A stretch of 64,000 bases of DNA from Haloactinospora alba (GCF_006717075.1 NZ_VFQC01000001.1:2031501-2095500), one strand, 5' to 3'; positions 52,137 to 62,336 are shown, counted from the stretch's first letter. Numbers and translations are program-made. Notes: generated from the letters alone by a model not told the origin.

Positions 52137-53524
52137 CGTCGCCGATTCCTCCTTGATTGAACCTGCGTTGGACGCGAGCTGTTCTTCGTCTGCGCCCCGG
52201 AACCGGGTCTCGTGTCCGTCCCGGCCCTGTCCAGCCCGAGCCAGCGTAGAGCCTGTTGCACTGGTCCCGGACCACGCGCGGCCAACGCTTTCCTCGCTTG
52301 GGGCTCGGTTTTGGCGAGAGCGAGCAGGACGCCCAACCCTGCCAGGGTCGGAACCAGCGACGATCCACCCGCCGAGACCAGGGGGAGCGGGATACCCGTC
52401 ACCGGCAGCACGCCGATAACCGTGCCGATGTTGACCAACGCCTGGACCACGATCCAGGCGGTGACCGCCGTGGCGGCCAGCCGCACGAACGGATCCTTGA
52501 CCCGCGAGGCGATGCGGAGCCCAGCGTAACCGAGGACACCGAAAAGTCCCACGACGACCAGAGTCCCGATGAGACCGAGCTCCTCGCCGAGGATGGCGAA
52601 GATGAAGTCGCTCTCCGGGTGCGGGAGGAATCCCCACTTCTCCCGGCTCCTCGCGATCCCGACACCGAGTACCCCGCCCGTACCCAACGCGTACAACCCG
52701 TGCAGCAGCTGGAATCCCGAACCGGTCGGGTCGGACTGGGGGTTGAGGAAGGAGGTGACCCGGGCCAGCCGGAACGGCTCGACCGCGATCATGATCCCCG
52801 CGAGTACGCTGGCCAGACCGAACATGCCGACGAACAGCTTCGCCGGTGCGCCGACGACCCACAGCAGGGCGAGGAATATCGCCAGAAGCACCAGCGTGGT
52901 CCCCAGGTCGGTACCGATCAGCACCAGCAGTACCAGCACCCCGCACCCCGGCAACAACGGGACCAGCAGGTGGCGCCACTCGGCGATCTGCCGCAGTTCC
53001 TCCTTACGCGCCAACACGTTGGAGCCCCACAGCGCGAAGGCGAGTTTGGCGAACTCCGAGGGCTGGATGGTGTAACCACCGACCTCCAACCAGCGCACCG
53101 CGCCGTAACCGTACTCCTTGCCCTGGAAAGCCGTGAGGACCAAGAGAGCGATCGATCCCAGCATCGCCGGGTAGCCGACCTTACGCAGCAGCGTCACCGG
53201 AAGGTGGGACACCACCATCATCAGCGGAATCCCGCAGGCGGCGGCAGCCACCTGCTTCTGGAAGAGCGAGTACGCCGAGCCGGTCTCGGTGTAGGAGTCG
53301 ACTATGGAGGACGACAGGACCATGGCCAGTCCCAGTGCGATGAGCAGCACGCTGCTGGAGAAGACCAGGTAGTACGAGGTCAACGGCCGGTTCAGCGCCT
53401 GGGGCAGTTCCCGCAGCCACCCCAGGCTCCTCGCGGCGGTGCTTTCCGGTCTGTCCGTGCCGCCGCGCCGAGGACCGGCGCTGGGAGTACGGGCAGATCC
53501 TGACCTCGAGGTTGACGATGACAC
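52133..53524 (-). CDS. ftsW: Septal peptidoglycan polymerase FtsW
   Basis: A 463-residue SEDS glycosyltransferase with about ten membrane spans that polymerises lipid II at the septum together with FtsI. Seen are YYLVFSSSVLLIALGLAMV (first span), IQPSEFAKLAFALWG, LIGTDLGTTLVLLAI with the catalytic Asp region, GFLPHPESDFIFAILGEELG and the last LPLVSAGGSSLV. The N-terminal 55 residues are polar and the C-terminal 50 basic. The start is uncertain: GTG 53524 is the best available, with AAAGG about 13 bases before, but no strong site exists. Confidence 0.94.
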   Translation of the reverse strand: MSSSTSRSGSARTPSAGPRRGGTDRPESTAARSLGWLRELPQALNRPLTSYYLVFSSSVLLIALGLAMVLSSSIVDSYTETGSAYSLFQKQVAAAACGIPLMMVVSHLPVTLLRKVGYPAMLGSIALLVLTAFQGKEYGYGAVRWLEVGGYTIQPSEFAKLAFALWGSNVLARKEELRQIAEWRHLLVPLLPGCGVLVLLVLIGTDLGTTLVLLAIFLALLWVVGAPAKLFVGMFGLASVLAGIMIAVEPFRLARVTSFLNPQSDPTGSGFQLLHGLYALGTGGVLGVGIARSREKWGFLPHPESDFIFAILGEELGLIGTLVVVGLFGVLGYAGLRIASRVKDPFVRLAATAVTAWIVVQALVNIGTVIGVLPVTGIPLPLVSAGGSSLVPTLAGLGVLLALAKTEPQARKALAARGPGPVQQALRWLGLDRAGTDTRPGSGAQTKNSSRPTQVQSRRNRRR

Positions 53525-54068
53525 TGCCGCTGGCCGCCTTTGTCCCACTGGTTCCCTTGCTGTCCTTCTCACCGTCCGGGGGCGGGGAATCGCGGTTCCC
53601 CCACGGAGCGCACAAGGGACAGGGGCTCCGAGCCCGGTGGCTGCGTCCGGGCGGGAACAGACACCGCCGACTCCGCGACAGCGCGGCTGTGCCCTCGCAC
53701 CGCTGGGCCCGTGCCACGCCGGGGCCCGCCCTGTCCGCCGTGTCCCCCGGCTCCGTGACGCTTCCGGAGGCCGCGCTCTGACACACGGTCGGACGGGACC
53801 GGAACCGCAACAGCACGGTCGTTCGCCTCCCCCATCTCTCCGGCGCGAACGGTCGGCTCCTGGTTCCGGTGGGAGCCGACAGCCCCCAGGAACGCGTTCT
53901 GCCTCAGCCCGGGAGCCGGAAACACCCCGCGATAACTGGTAGCGTCGCCCAATTCTGGCGGCGCGACGACGACAAGCGTCGGACATTTCGCGCGTGTTGC
54001 CGTCCTTGTGGAATACCGGAGAGCCTAGCCCTCACGGAACGGAGTACGCCAGAACACAGTGCGTCCGC
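53525..54068. other. Gap between murD and ftsW
   Basis: 544 bases in a cluster where most genes touch or overlap. Frames stay open on both strands, but the predicted peptides are Arg/Pro/Gly-rich and unlike any family; the minus-strand one would extend FtsW by more than 150 residues without homology. A separate ftsW promoter may lie here. No clear boxes were seen. Confidence 0.45.
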
Positions 54069-55526
54069 TCATTCCGGCGGGGAGGGCGCCAATCCCCCGA
54101 CGGCCGCGACGAAGGCCTCACCGCGCTCGTTGTAGTCGGTGAACATGTCCATTGAGGCGGCGGCGGGAGCCAGGAGGACCGTGTCACCGGAACGGGCGAG
54201 TTCGGCCGCGGCGGACACGACCTTTCCCATAGCTTCGGGACCGGTGTCGGGGATGTCCACGACGGGAGCGTCGGGAACGTGCTCGGCCAGGGCCGACCGG
54301 AGCCGAGCACGGTCCTGGCCGAACAGGACCGCCCCTCGCAGTCGGGGAGCGGCCGCACGGACCAGCTCCTCCACGTCGGCCCCCTTCAGCAGTCCCCCCG
54401 CGAGCCACACGACGGATCCGAACGAGGCGACGGACGCGGCGGCAGCGTGCGGGTTGGTCGCTTTGGAGTCATCCACGTAGTCCACCGTCTCCACGGTCGC
54501 GACCCGTGAGATGCGGTGGGGCTCGGGAGCGAACCGCGCGAGGCCGGTACGAACCGCTTCGGGTGAGACTCCGACGGAGCGCGCGAGCGTCGCCGCGGCC
54601 AGCGCGTTGGCGACGTTGTGCGGGTCCGCGGCAGCCATCTCGCTGACCCGGGCGAGTTCGACGGCTTCGGTCCGCGGTTCGCTCACGAACGACCGGTCGA
54701 CGAGCCGTCCCGCGTCCAGTCCCAACTCGCCGGGCTCCGGCCGGTTGGTGGAGAAACCCGCGAGCGGAGCCCCGGAGTCTCCCCGGGTTGTGGCCAGGTG
54801 CCGGGACCACGGGTCGTCCTGGTTCGTCACCCGGACCGTCCCGGGCGCATAGACCTGCCCCTTCGCCCGGGCGTAGGGTTCCATCCCCCCGTGCCAGTCC
54901 AGGTGGTCGGCCGCCACGTTGAGGACCGTCGCGGCGTACGGCCGCAGCGTCGCCGACCAGTGGAGCTGGAAGCTGGAGAGCTCCACCGCGAGGATGTCGG
55001 CGGGAGCCCGGCCGTCGGTTCCGGGAAGTACCGCGTCGATGATCGGGGTCCCGACGTTTCCCACCGCAGCGGCGGCGCGGCCGTCGGCGCGCAGGATCTC
55101 CTCCAGCATGCGCACCGTCGTCGTCTTGCCGTTGGTTCCGGTCACGGCCAGCCATGTCTGGTTGGCCGGTCTCAGCCGCCAGGCGAGCTCCACATCACAG
55201 ATGACCTCGATTCCGGAACGGGCGGCGGCAACCAGCAGGGGGGAGTCGGGGCGCCACCCGGGTGAGGTGACGACGAGTTCGCTACCAGGGGGGAGTTCCT
55301 CACCGCCGAGCGCGACCTCGACACCCTCGGTACGCAGTTCGGCAGCACGCTCTCGGGCGGTCTGGTCCGTACGGCCGTCCACCACCACCACGTGGGCGCC
55401 CATACCCGACAGGGCGCGGGCCACCGGCGGTCCGGACACTCCCAGACCGGCGACGCACACGACGCGGTCCCTGAACTCGCCGGAGAGGTTCCCGGGCGGA
55501 GAGTCACACACTAGCTCGGCATCCAT
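54069..55526 (-). CDS. murD: UDP-MurNAc-L-Ala-D-Glu ligase MurD
   Basis: A 485-residue cytoplasmic ligase that adds D-Glu to UDP-MurNAc-L-Ala. Seen are RVVCVAGLGVSGPPVARAL (UDP site), WLAVTGTNGKTTTVRML (P-loop), AVELSSFQL, NVAADHLDWHGG, and VDYVDDSKATNPHAA with the typical DDSKATN. It starts at ATG 55526 and overlaps the end of mraY by 16 bases, so the two are coupled. Confidence 0.96.
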   Translation of the reverse strand: MDAELVCDSPPGNLSGEFRDRVVCVAGLGVSGPPVARALSGMGAHVVVVDGRTDQTARERAAELRTEGVEVALGGEELPPGSELVVTSPGWRPDSPLLVAAARSGIEVICDVELAWRLRPANQTWLAVTGTNGKTTTVRMLEEILRADGRAAAAVGNVGTPIIDAVLPGTDGRAPADILAVELSSFQLHWSATLRPYAATVLNVAADHLDWHGGMEPYARAKGQVYAPGTVRVTNQDDPWSRHLATTRGDSGAPLAGFSTNRPEPGELGLDAGRLVDRSFVSEPRTEAVELARVSEMAAADPHNVANALAAATLARSVGVSPEAVRTGLARFAPEPHRISRVATVETVDYVDDSKATNPHAAAASVASFGSVVWLAGGLLKGADVEELVRAAAPRLRGAVLFGQDRARLRSALAEHVPDAPVVDIPDTGPEAMGKVVSAAAELARSGDTVLLAPAAASMDMFTDYNERGEAFVAAVGGLAPSPPE

Positions 55527-56566
55527 TCAAGGTAGAACAGGCCGATACCGATTCCCACCAGCAGGCCCTGGATGATCCAGAACCGGATCACGATGGTGGT
55601 CTCGTCCCAGCCCTTGAGTTCAAAGTGATGCTGCAGGGGCGCCATTCGCAGGATGCGCTTCCCTGTCAGACGGAAGAAGCTGACCTGCATCATCACGGAC
55701 GCGGTGATGATCACGAACAGTCCGCCGATGATCAGCAGCAGCAGTTGCGTACGGGTCGTGATGGCGAGACCCACCAGAAGACCGCCCAACGCCAGCGACC
55801 CGGTGTCGCCCATGAAGATCTTGGCAGGCGGCGCGTTGTACCACAGGAACCCGATGCACCCGCCCAGGCACGCCGCCGCGACCACGGCGAGGTCCAGCGG
55901 GTCCCGCACGGGATAGCAGCTCGGGGTGAGAGCGGTCGCGCAGCTCTGGCGCAGCTGCCAGTTGCCGATGATGACATAGGCCACCAGCGAGAGGATCGTC
56001 GCTCCCGTGGCGAGGCCGTCCAGACCGTCGGTCAGGTTCACCGCGTTGGAGAAGCCCACGATCAGCAGCAGCGCCCAGATCACGAAAACGGCGAGCAGCA
56101 GGGGCGGACCGAAGTCCCGGAGGAACGAGAGCTGCGGTGCTGCCGGCGTGTACTGGTAGCCGTTGGGGAACTGGGTCACCCCGACGGCGAACGCCACACC
56201 CACCACGATCTGGCCCAGCATCTTCGCGCTGCTGCGCAGACCGAGGCTGCGGCGCTTGTAGATCTTGATGAAATCGTCCAGAAAGCCGACTGCGCCCAGC
56301 CCGACGAACAGGAACATGACCAGCAGGCCGGAAGCCGTGGGTCGGGTCATCAGGATCAGGTGGGAACCGAAGTACCCGATCACCGCACCGATGATGATGA
56401 TGATGCCACCCATGGTGGGTGTGCCCTGCTTGGTCTTGTGCCCCTCCGGACCGTCGTCCCGGATCTCTTGACCGAACTTGAACCGGAACAGGATCCGGAT
56501 CACCATCGGCATAGCCAACAGTGACACGACGAGGGAAAGCGCAGCCGCGGCGAGGATGCCGGTCAC
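55511..56566 (-). CDS. mraY: Phospho-MurNAc-pentapeptide translocase MraY
   Basis: A 351-residue membrane enzyme with ten spans that moves phospho-MurNAc-pentapeptide onto undecaprenyl phosphate, forming lipid I. The motifs are GHKTKQGTPTMGGIIII, GFLDDFIKIYKRRSLGL with the DD pair, NAVNLTDGLDGLATG with the NxxDGxDGL magnesium site, and APLQHHFELKGWDE. It starts at GTG 56566, overlapping the murF stop by four bases. A short insert with two Cys (SCATALTPSCYPV) lies in the outside loop near residue 215. Confidence 0.97.
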   Translation of the reverse strand: MTGILAAAALSLVVSLLAMPMVIRILFRFKFGQEIRDDGPEGHKTKQGTPTMGGIIIIIGAVIGYFGSHLILMTRPTASGLLVMFLFVGLGAVGFLDDFIKIYKRRSLGLRSSAKMLGQIVVGVAFAVGVTQFPNGYQYTPAAPQLSFLRDFGPPLLLAVFVIWALLLIVGFSNAVNLTDGLDGLATGATILSLVAYVIIGNWQLRQSCATALTPSCYPVRDPLDLAVVAAACLGGCIGFLWYNAPPAKIFMGDTGSLALGGLLVGLAITTRTQLLLLIIGGLFVIITASVMMQVSFFRLTGKRILRMAPLQHHFELKGWDETTIVIRFWIIQGLLVGIGIGLFYLEWMPS

Positions 56567-57975
56567 TTGTCGGCCTCCTGTGCGGTCAGTTGTTCGGCTA
56601 CCTGCTCCAACCCGGCCACGCGTGATCCCTTCACCATGACGACGTCTCCTGCCCGCAGCCGGTCACGCAATGCCGCTGTCGCTTCCGCGGCATCCGCCAC
56701 GCTACGGACCTCTCCTTGCCACGCGGCAACGCTGCGGGCGCCGTCGGCGATGGGCGCGGCCTCGTCCCCGACAACGATGAGCTCCGTCACTCCGCTCGAG
56801 GCGGCGAACCGCCCGACGTTCTCGTGCGCCTCCCGGTGCTGCGCACCCAGTTCCGCCATGTGCCCGAGAACGGCGTAGGAGCGCCCCGCGCCAGCCAGCG
56901 ACCGCAGCGTGCTCAGGGCCGCTCGCACCGACTCCGGGTTGGCGTTGTAGGCGTCGTTGAGGACGGTGGCGCCGCCGGTGGAATACGTGATCTCCATCCG
57001 CCACCGGCTGAGCGGTTGGGCCTCGCTCAACGCAGCCGCGACACTCTCCGGGTCGGCACCCGCCTCGACAGCCGCCGCGGCGACAGCCAACGCGTTGTGC
57101 ACCTGGTGCCACCCAACGAGCCGAAGGTGGACCCGCGCCGTGTGCTCCCCCACGCAGAGCGTGAAGCGGGGGCGTCCCGCGTCGTCCAGCTCCGCGTCAC
57201 GAGCACGCACGTCAACGTCGGCCGCCAACCCGTAGGTGACGACGCGCGCACGCGTACGCTCGGACATGGCCAGCACAGCGTCGTCGTCGGCGTTGAGCAC
57301 GGCGACACCGCCACCGGCGGCCTCCGGCAGGGCCTCCACCAGCTCACCCTTGGCCTGCGCGATGGCCGCTCGGCTGCCGAACTCCCCCACATGGGCGCTT
57401 CCCACATTGAGCACCACACCGATGCGCGGTGGGGCGACGGAGCACAGGTGCGCGATGTGCCCCTGACCACGAGCCGCCACTTCCACGGTGATGAACCTGG
57501 TGTCCGCGTCCGCCCGGAGAACGGTCAGCGGGTGGCCGATCTCGTTGTTGTACGAACCCACGGGTGCGACGGTCCGTCCGAAACGGCCCAGCACCTGCGC
57601 GAGCAGATCCTTGGTGGTGGTCTTACCGGAGGAGCCGGTGATTCCGATGATCTCGGCGCCGGTGAGCCGGTCCGCCACGGAGCGGGCAAGACGGCCCAGG
57701 GCCGCCACGACCTCGGCGTCCCCGCCGTCGACCCTCAGATGCGGCACCGGGACCGGCCGAGAGGCCAACACGGCCACCGCACCCGCCGCGACAGCGGACT
57801 CGGCGAAATCATGGCCGTCCGCGTGTTCGCCCTCGAGAGCCACGAACAGAGCGCCCGGCTCGACCCGCCGGGAATCGGTCACCACAGGGCCAGTGACGAG
57901 TTCCGCCGGTCGCGCCGACCCACCCAGTCGGGCTTGGGTGATCTCGGCGATCCGATCGAGCGTCAGCGCGATCAA
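56563..57975 (-). CDS. murF: UDP-MurNAc-tripeptide D-Ala-D-Ala ligase MurF (TTG start)
   Basis: A 470-residue ligase that adds D-Ala-D-Ala to the UDP-MurNAc-tripeptide. Seen are VVTDSRRVEPGALFVAL, IIGITGSSGKTTTKDLLAQVL (P-loop), SYNNEIGHPLTVL, and VLNDAYNANPESVRAAL with the DAYNANP motif. I chose TTG 57975 (product starting MIALTLDRIAEI, the family N-terminus) because GAGGAG lies five bases before it; a GTG two codons earlier sits right against that site. A gap of 265 bases separates it from murE. Confidence 0.95.
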   Translation of the reverse strand: MIALTLDRIAEITQARLGGSARPAELVTGPVVTDSRRVEPGALFVALEGEHADGHDFAESAVAAGAVAVLASRPVPVPHLRVDGGDAEVVAALGRLARSVADRLTGAEIIGITGSSGKTTTKDLLAQVLGRFGRTVAPVGSYNNEIGHPLTVLRADADTRFITVEVAARGQGHIAHLCSVAPPRIGVVLNVGSAHVGEFGSRAAIAQAKGELVEALPEAAGGGVAVLNADDDAVLAMSERTRARVVTYGLAADVDVRARDAELDDAGRPRFTLCVGEHTARVHLRLVGWHQVHNALAVAAAAVEAGADPESVAAALSEAQPLSRWRMEITYSTGGATVLNDAYNANPESVRAALSTLRSLAGAGRSYAVLGHMAELGAQHREAHENVGRFAASSGVTELIVVGDEAAPIADGARSVAAWQGEVRSVADAAEATAALRDRLRAGDVVMVKGSRVAGLEQVAEQLTAQEADK

Positions 57976-58240
57976 ATCCACTCCTCAAGTCGGGCCCGCC
58001 CCTACCACGCTTGGAAACACTCGGCACGTCAACGGAACTCGACACACGGGGACACCACCGTGCTCGTTAACCGCGCGGCGTCGCCGTGCCACGGGGCCGG
58101 GCAGCGATTGCCGGACCTACCTTAGAACATCTCACGTGGCCGGGAGTGCCTCCAGTCCCGGACGAACCTGTCTTTTCCGTTCGTTTCACCGAGAAGTGCG
58201 GCTTCCGGGCACCCGCGAACACCGGGTCGAAGGTGGGCGC

Positions 58241-59785
58241 CTACGTGCCGGCGCGCCGGCGTAGTGCCTCCCGCAGCACCTCGCGGTCGTCGAACCACAC
58301 GACCTCCGATCCCACGTATTGGCCGCGCTCATGGCCCTTGCCCGCCACGACCACGACATCATCGGACGCCGCACGGTCCACCGCCAGGCTAATAGCGGCG
58401 GCGCGGTCAGGTTCGACCGTCACCCCAGCGCGCCGTTCCGGCGGGACCTTCGTGACACCGTCGAGCATGCCGGTGATGATCGTGATCGGATCTTCACTGC
58501 GGGGGTTGTCGTTGGTGACGATCACCATATCCGCCAGGGCGCTGGCGGTTTCCCCCATGAGAGGGCGTTTGGCCCGGTCACGGTCACCTCCGCACCCGAG
58601 GACGATGATCACCCGCCCCCGAGTGACCTCGCGGAGCGAGCCGAGGACGGCCTCGATCGCTCCGGGCTTGTGGGAGTAGTCGACCAGCGCGGTGAAATCC
58701 TGCCCCTCATCGACGCGTTCCATCCGCCCGGGAACACCGGGAGACTCGCTGACTCCGCGCACCGCTTCCTGCAACGGCACTCCCGCATCCACCAACGCCA
58801 CGATCGCCGCCAACGCGTTGGAGACGTTGAACGGGCCGGGGAGGCACACCGACGCGTCGGCCTGCACCCCACCGGGACCCACCACGTGGAACGTGCTCCC
58901 GTCCGCACCCGACCGGATGTCCAGTGCCCGCCAATCGGCCTGTGCGTCCCCGGCCGTGGAGAACGTGGTCACCTCGACGGCGCCCCGGTCCTCCACCATG
59001 TCGACGAGCGCCCGCCCGAACTGGTCGTCACGGTTGATGACAGCGGTCGAACAGTGTTCCGGGGTGAACAACCGGGCCTTGGTTTCGAAGTACTCGCGCA
59101 GGTCGGTGTGGAAGTCCAGATGGTCCTGGGAAAGGTTGGTGAAGACGGCCACGTCGTAACGGGTCTCCCCCACCCGGCCCAGGGCGAGCGCGTGACTCGA
59201 GACCTCCATGGCGGCCGCGGCCACCCCACGTTCCCGCATAACGGCCAGTAGCCCGTGCAGATCGGTCGCTTCCGGAGTGGTCAGGGAGGACTGGACCCGG
59301 TCGTCACCCACGCGCATCTCCACGGTGCCCACGAGCCCGGTCGACATGCCGGACGCCCGCAGACCGGACTCCACCAGGTACGTGACCGTGGTCTTCCCGC
59401 TGGTCCCGGTGGTACCGATCAGCAGCAGGCTGTCAGCCGGGTGGCCGTAGACGCAGGCGGCCGCCGACCCGAGGTGGGAACGCGGCGAGTCGACCGTGAG
59501 GACGGGAACTCCAGCGGCCGCGGCGCGCTCGCGGCCCGCGGGGTCGGTGAGAATGGCCGTAGCGCCGGCGGCCACCGCCTGACGGGAGAAGTCCGCTCCG
59601 TGCGCCTGCTCGCCAGGCAGGGCGGCGTACAGGTCGCCGGGACGCACCTGTCGGGAGTCGTGCGTGATCCCCGACACCGTACGGCCGGTGTCGGCGACGC
59701 GTTCGGTCGTATCCGCACCCACTGCCCGGACGATGTCGGAGAGGGGCCGGGGCTGGTTCTGTTCGGGTCGTGTTTCCGGTGCCAC
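58241..59785 (-). CDS. murE: UDP-MurNAc-tripeptide synthetase MurE, meso-DAP type
   Basis: A 514-residue ligase that adds the third amino acid to UDP-MurNAc-L-Ala-D-Glu. The DNPR motif (TNDNPRSEDP, near residue 425) is the mark of enzymes that use meso-diaminopimelate, so the cell wall should be of the A1-gamma type. Others are GITHDSRQVRPGDLY, LIGTTGTSGKTTVTYL (P-loop), TTPEATDLH and ALVDYSHKPGAIE. The start GTG 59785 is acceptable but has no strong ribosome site. After it, 265 bases lead to murF. Confidence 0.96.
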   Translation of the reverse strand: MAPETRPEQNQPRPLSDIVRAVGADTTERVADTGRTVSGITHDSRQVRPGDLYAALPGEQAHGADFSRQAVAAGATAILTDPAGRERAAAAGVPVLTVDSPRSHLGSAAACVYGHPADSLLLIGTTGTSGKTTVTYLVESGLRASGMSTGLVGTVEMRVGDDRVQSSLTTPEATDLHGLLAVMRERGVAAAAMEVSSHALALGRVGETRYDVAVFTNLSQDHLDFHTDLREYFETKARLFTPEHCSTAVINRDDQFGRALVDMVEDRGAVEVTTFSTAGDAQADWRALDIRSGADGSTFHVVGPGGVQADASVCLPGPFNVSNALAAIVALVDAGVPLQEAVRGVSESPGVPGRMERVDEGQDFTALVDYSHKPGAIEAVLGSLREVTRGRVIIVLGCGGDRDRAKRPLMGETASALADMVIVTNDNPRSEDPITIITGMLDGVTKVPPERRAGVTVEPDRAAAISLAVDRAASDDVVVVAGKGHERGQYVGSEVVWFDDREVLREALRRRAGT

Positions 59786-59904
59786 ATCGAGAGGTTATCG
59801 GGTGCGCGGCGCGAATAGCTAATCCATGTCCCCGCTCCCCCCATGCGGTGAGGGGGCGGGGACCGATCTCTCGGCGGGGCCGGAGCCTCCCCGGCCTCTC
59901 CCGA

Positions 59905-61851
59905 TCACTCCTCCTCGAACAGGCGCACGTCGGGAGCACCCGAACCCGACGGTGGGACCTGTTCGCTCTTGAGCGCGAACGACATCACGTCGGAGAACAC
60001 GGGGGCGGCGGCGTCATTGCCGTAGTAGTCGTCCTCCGGGTCGTTCACGACGGCCTGGACGATCAGCTCCGGATCGTCCGCGGGGGCGAACCCGACGAAG
60101 GACGCGGTGTAACCGCCGTCCTCGTAGTTGCCGGTCTCGGGGTTGAACCGCTCGGCGGTTCCGGTCTTACCAGCTACCCGGTACCCGGGGATGTTGGCAT
60201 TCGGCGCGGTGCCCTCCTCCCCTGTCACCGCCTCCAGCATCCGCCGTGTGTTGTCGGCTGTCTCCTCGCTGACGACCCGCTCCCTCTTCGGGTCCTCGGC
60301 GGGGGTGAGCTCACCGTCGGCGCCGACGGTCCCCTCCAGGATCGTCGGTTCGGTCCGCACTCCCCCGTTGGCGATCGTCGCGTAGACACTCGCCATCTGC
60401 ACGGCGTTGACGGATATCCCCTGTCCGAACGAGATCGTGGGCAGGCGTGTTCCCGACCAGTCGTCCGGGTCGGTGAGCATGCCGGCGTTCTCGCCGGGAA
60501 GGTCCAGCCCGGTCGGCTTGCCGAAGCCGAACTTGCCCAGGTACTCGTAAAGACGGTCAGCGCCGAGCTCCTCGCCCACCTGGATCGTACCGACGTTGCT
60601 GGACTGGGCGATGATGCCGTTCAACGTGAGCCGTTGTGTCTCGTGCTTCTCGGAATCCGTGAACGTCCGGTCGTAACGCTGGATGGAGTCCGGCACGGTG
60701 AAGACCGTCTCCGGGTCCACGAGTCCTTCCTCCATCGCGCCCGCGGCCGTGATGACCTTGTTCGTGCTTCCGGGCTCGAACGACTCGGTGACGGCGCCGT
60801 TCAACCGCTCCTCCGGTGCGGAGTCGTCGATGTCGTCGGGAGAGTAGCTCGGGTAGTCGGCCATCGCCACGATCTCCCCCGTGGGACGCATCGCGATGAC
60901 ACTGCCCCCCTCGGCGTCGAGTTTCTCCACCTGCTCGGACAGCGCCTGCTGGGCCTTCCACTGGATGTCCTGGTCCAGGGTGAGCCGAACGTCCTGTCCG
61001 GGAGTGGGTTTCTTGACCAGCCCACCGGCCATCGGGATCCGTGTTCCGGAAGCTCCCATCTCCACCTGCCGCTTACCGGGTTCCCCCGCCAGTGTGCCGT
61101 CCATGACGGCTTCCAGCCCTTCCAGACCGTCGCCGTCGTCCCCGGTGAAGCCAACCAGGTCGGCAGCTGCCGTCTCGTCGGGGTAGACCCGTTTGTAGTC
61201 CACCTGGGCGCCCACCCCGTGCAGGCCGAGTTCGTCCAGCTTCTTCCAGCCGGCGGGCAGGACGTTGCGTTTCACCACCTCGTAGCGGCTCTGCTCGGCG
61301 TCGATTTTGGACCGGACGTCGTCCGGTTCGAGGTCGAGGCGTTGCGACAGCTCGTCAACGACCTCGTCACGCTGGTCGTCGTGGATCTCCGCCGGGTCCA
61401 CGAAGACGGTACGGACCTCGATGGAGGTGGCGAAGGTGTGGCCGTTGGCACCGACGATGTCCCCGCGAACGGTGGGAACGTCGAGAGTGGTGAGTCGGGC
61501 TTCGGCGGCTTCGGAGGCGTAGTTGGCGGCGTCGATCCCCTGGATCTGCACCAGCCGGACGGCGAACAACGCCATGACCCCCGCCATGAGCACCGCAGCG
61601 ATCCGGAGCCGGCGTTTGGGGTCGCTCCGGCGGAAGTACCGGCCCAACCGCGGGGAAGCGGGCCGCCCGCCGGGACCCCGGCGCGGGGGCCCCTGCCGGG
61701 AGGCCGACGACCTCCGGTCGGTTCCGGACGCTCGCTGTCGCTGCCTGGCCCCGGATGTGGGACGTTGGTTTCCGTTCTTCCCGGTGGCCCGTCCGTCAGC
61801 GGAACGGCGCCTACCGTTGGGGTACCTGTCCCGGGAGGAGTTCAACGGCAC
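59905..61851 (-). CDS. ftsI: Septal transpeptidase FtsI (PBP3)
   Basis: A 648-residue class B penicillin-binding protein that cross-links septal peptidoglycan. The N-terminal 85 residues are long, basic and disordered (RRRSADGRATGKNGNQRP), followed by one membrane span (about 86-106), the dimerisation domain, and the transpeptidase with SxxK in ESFEPGSTNKVI, SxN in AQSSNVGTIQ and KTGT in RVAGKTGTAERF. GTG 61851 has GGAGGAGG very close; TTG 61845 would be better spaced and is an alternative. It follows ftsL by 48 bases. Confidence 0.96.
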   Translation of the reverse strand: MPLNSSRDRYPNGRRRSADGRATGKNGNQRPTSGARQRQRASGTDRRSSASRQGPPRRGPGGRPASPRLGRYFRRSDPKRRLRIAAVLMAGVMALFAVRLVQIQGIDAANYASEAAEARLTTLDVPTVRGDIVGANGHTFATSIEVRTVFVDPAEIHDDQRDEVVDELSQRLDLEPDDVRSKIDAEQSRYEVVKRNVLPAGWKKLDELGLHGVGAQVDYKRVYPDETAAADLVGFTGDDGDGLEGLEAVMDGTLAGEPGKRQVEMGASGTRIPMAGGLVKKPTPGQDVRLTLDQDIQWKAQQALSEQVEKLDAEGGSVIAMRPTGEIVAMADYPSYSPDDIDDSAPEERLNGAVTESFEPGSTNKVITAAGAMEEGLVDPETVFTVPDSIQRYDRTFTDSEKHETQRLTLNGIIAQSSNVGTIQVGEELGADRLYEYLGKFGFGKPTGLDLPGENAGMLTDPDDWSGTRLPTISFGQGISVNAVQMASVYATIANGGVRTEPTILEGTVGADGELTPAEDPKRERVVSEETADNTRRMLEAVTGEEGTAPNANIPGYRVAGKTGTAERFNPETGNYEDGGYTASFVGFAPADDPELIVQAVVNDPEDDYYGNDAAAPVFSDVMSFALKSEQVPPSGSGAPDVRLFEEE

Positions 61852-61899
61852 CCTCCTCCGCTCTCCCGCGCCGTTCCGGGGACGGACCCGCGGAACGCG

Positions 61900-62268
61900 T
61901 CACTCTCCCGCATCTGCAGCTCCGTCGTTCCGCGACGCCTTGCCACCGATGACCTCTCCCGTTTCCAGGTTGATGAAGACCGGGGCCTCGCCCTGCTCCA
62001 TTCCGAGTTCCTCCGCCGAGGAGGCGAGGGAACCCGCCGACTCCAGCTCGACCACCCGTTCGCGAAGCTTCTCCTCCTGGTTGGAAAGCTCACTGTTCTG
62101 CTGTTCCAGCCGGCTGATGGCGAACGCGTCCTCGATGAGCACCGTGCGCAGCGCCAGCAGGCTTACCAGAGCCCCGCCGAGCAGACCAAGGATGAGTAGC
62201 ACGAACGGCATGCGTGGTGCCTTGGGGCCCGTGCCCGCGCCTTTGGACGTGTCGTCCCGTCGCCTCAT
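61900..62268 (-). CDS. ftsL: FtsL-like cell division protein
   Basis: A 122-residue bitopic protein. It has a basic cytoplasmic tail, one span at about 21-42 (PFVLLILGLLGGALVSLLAL), then a periplasmic coiled coil (about 50-85: RLEQQNSELSNQEEKLRERV) and a segment ELGMEQGEAPVFINLETGEVI. It would join FtsQ and FtsI in the divisome. The identification rests on place between rsmH and ftsI and on the span plus coiled coil, since FtsL proteins share little sequence. It starts at ATG 62268. Confidence 0.88.
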   Translation of the reverse strand: MRRRDDTSKGAGTGPKAPRMPFVLLILGLLGGALVSLLALRTVLIEDAFAISRLEQQNSELSNQEEKLRERVVELESAGSLASSAEELGMEQGEAPVFINLETGEVIGGKASRNDGAADAGE

Positions 62269-62336
62269 ACAACCCTCCGCCTTCGTCCTGGCCTATCGCG
62301 GTCCGGTCTCACTTCCACCGGTGCGACGCGCTTCCG

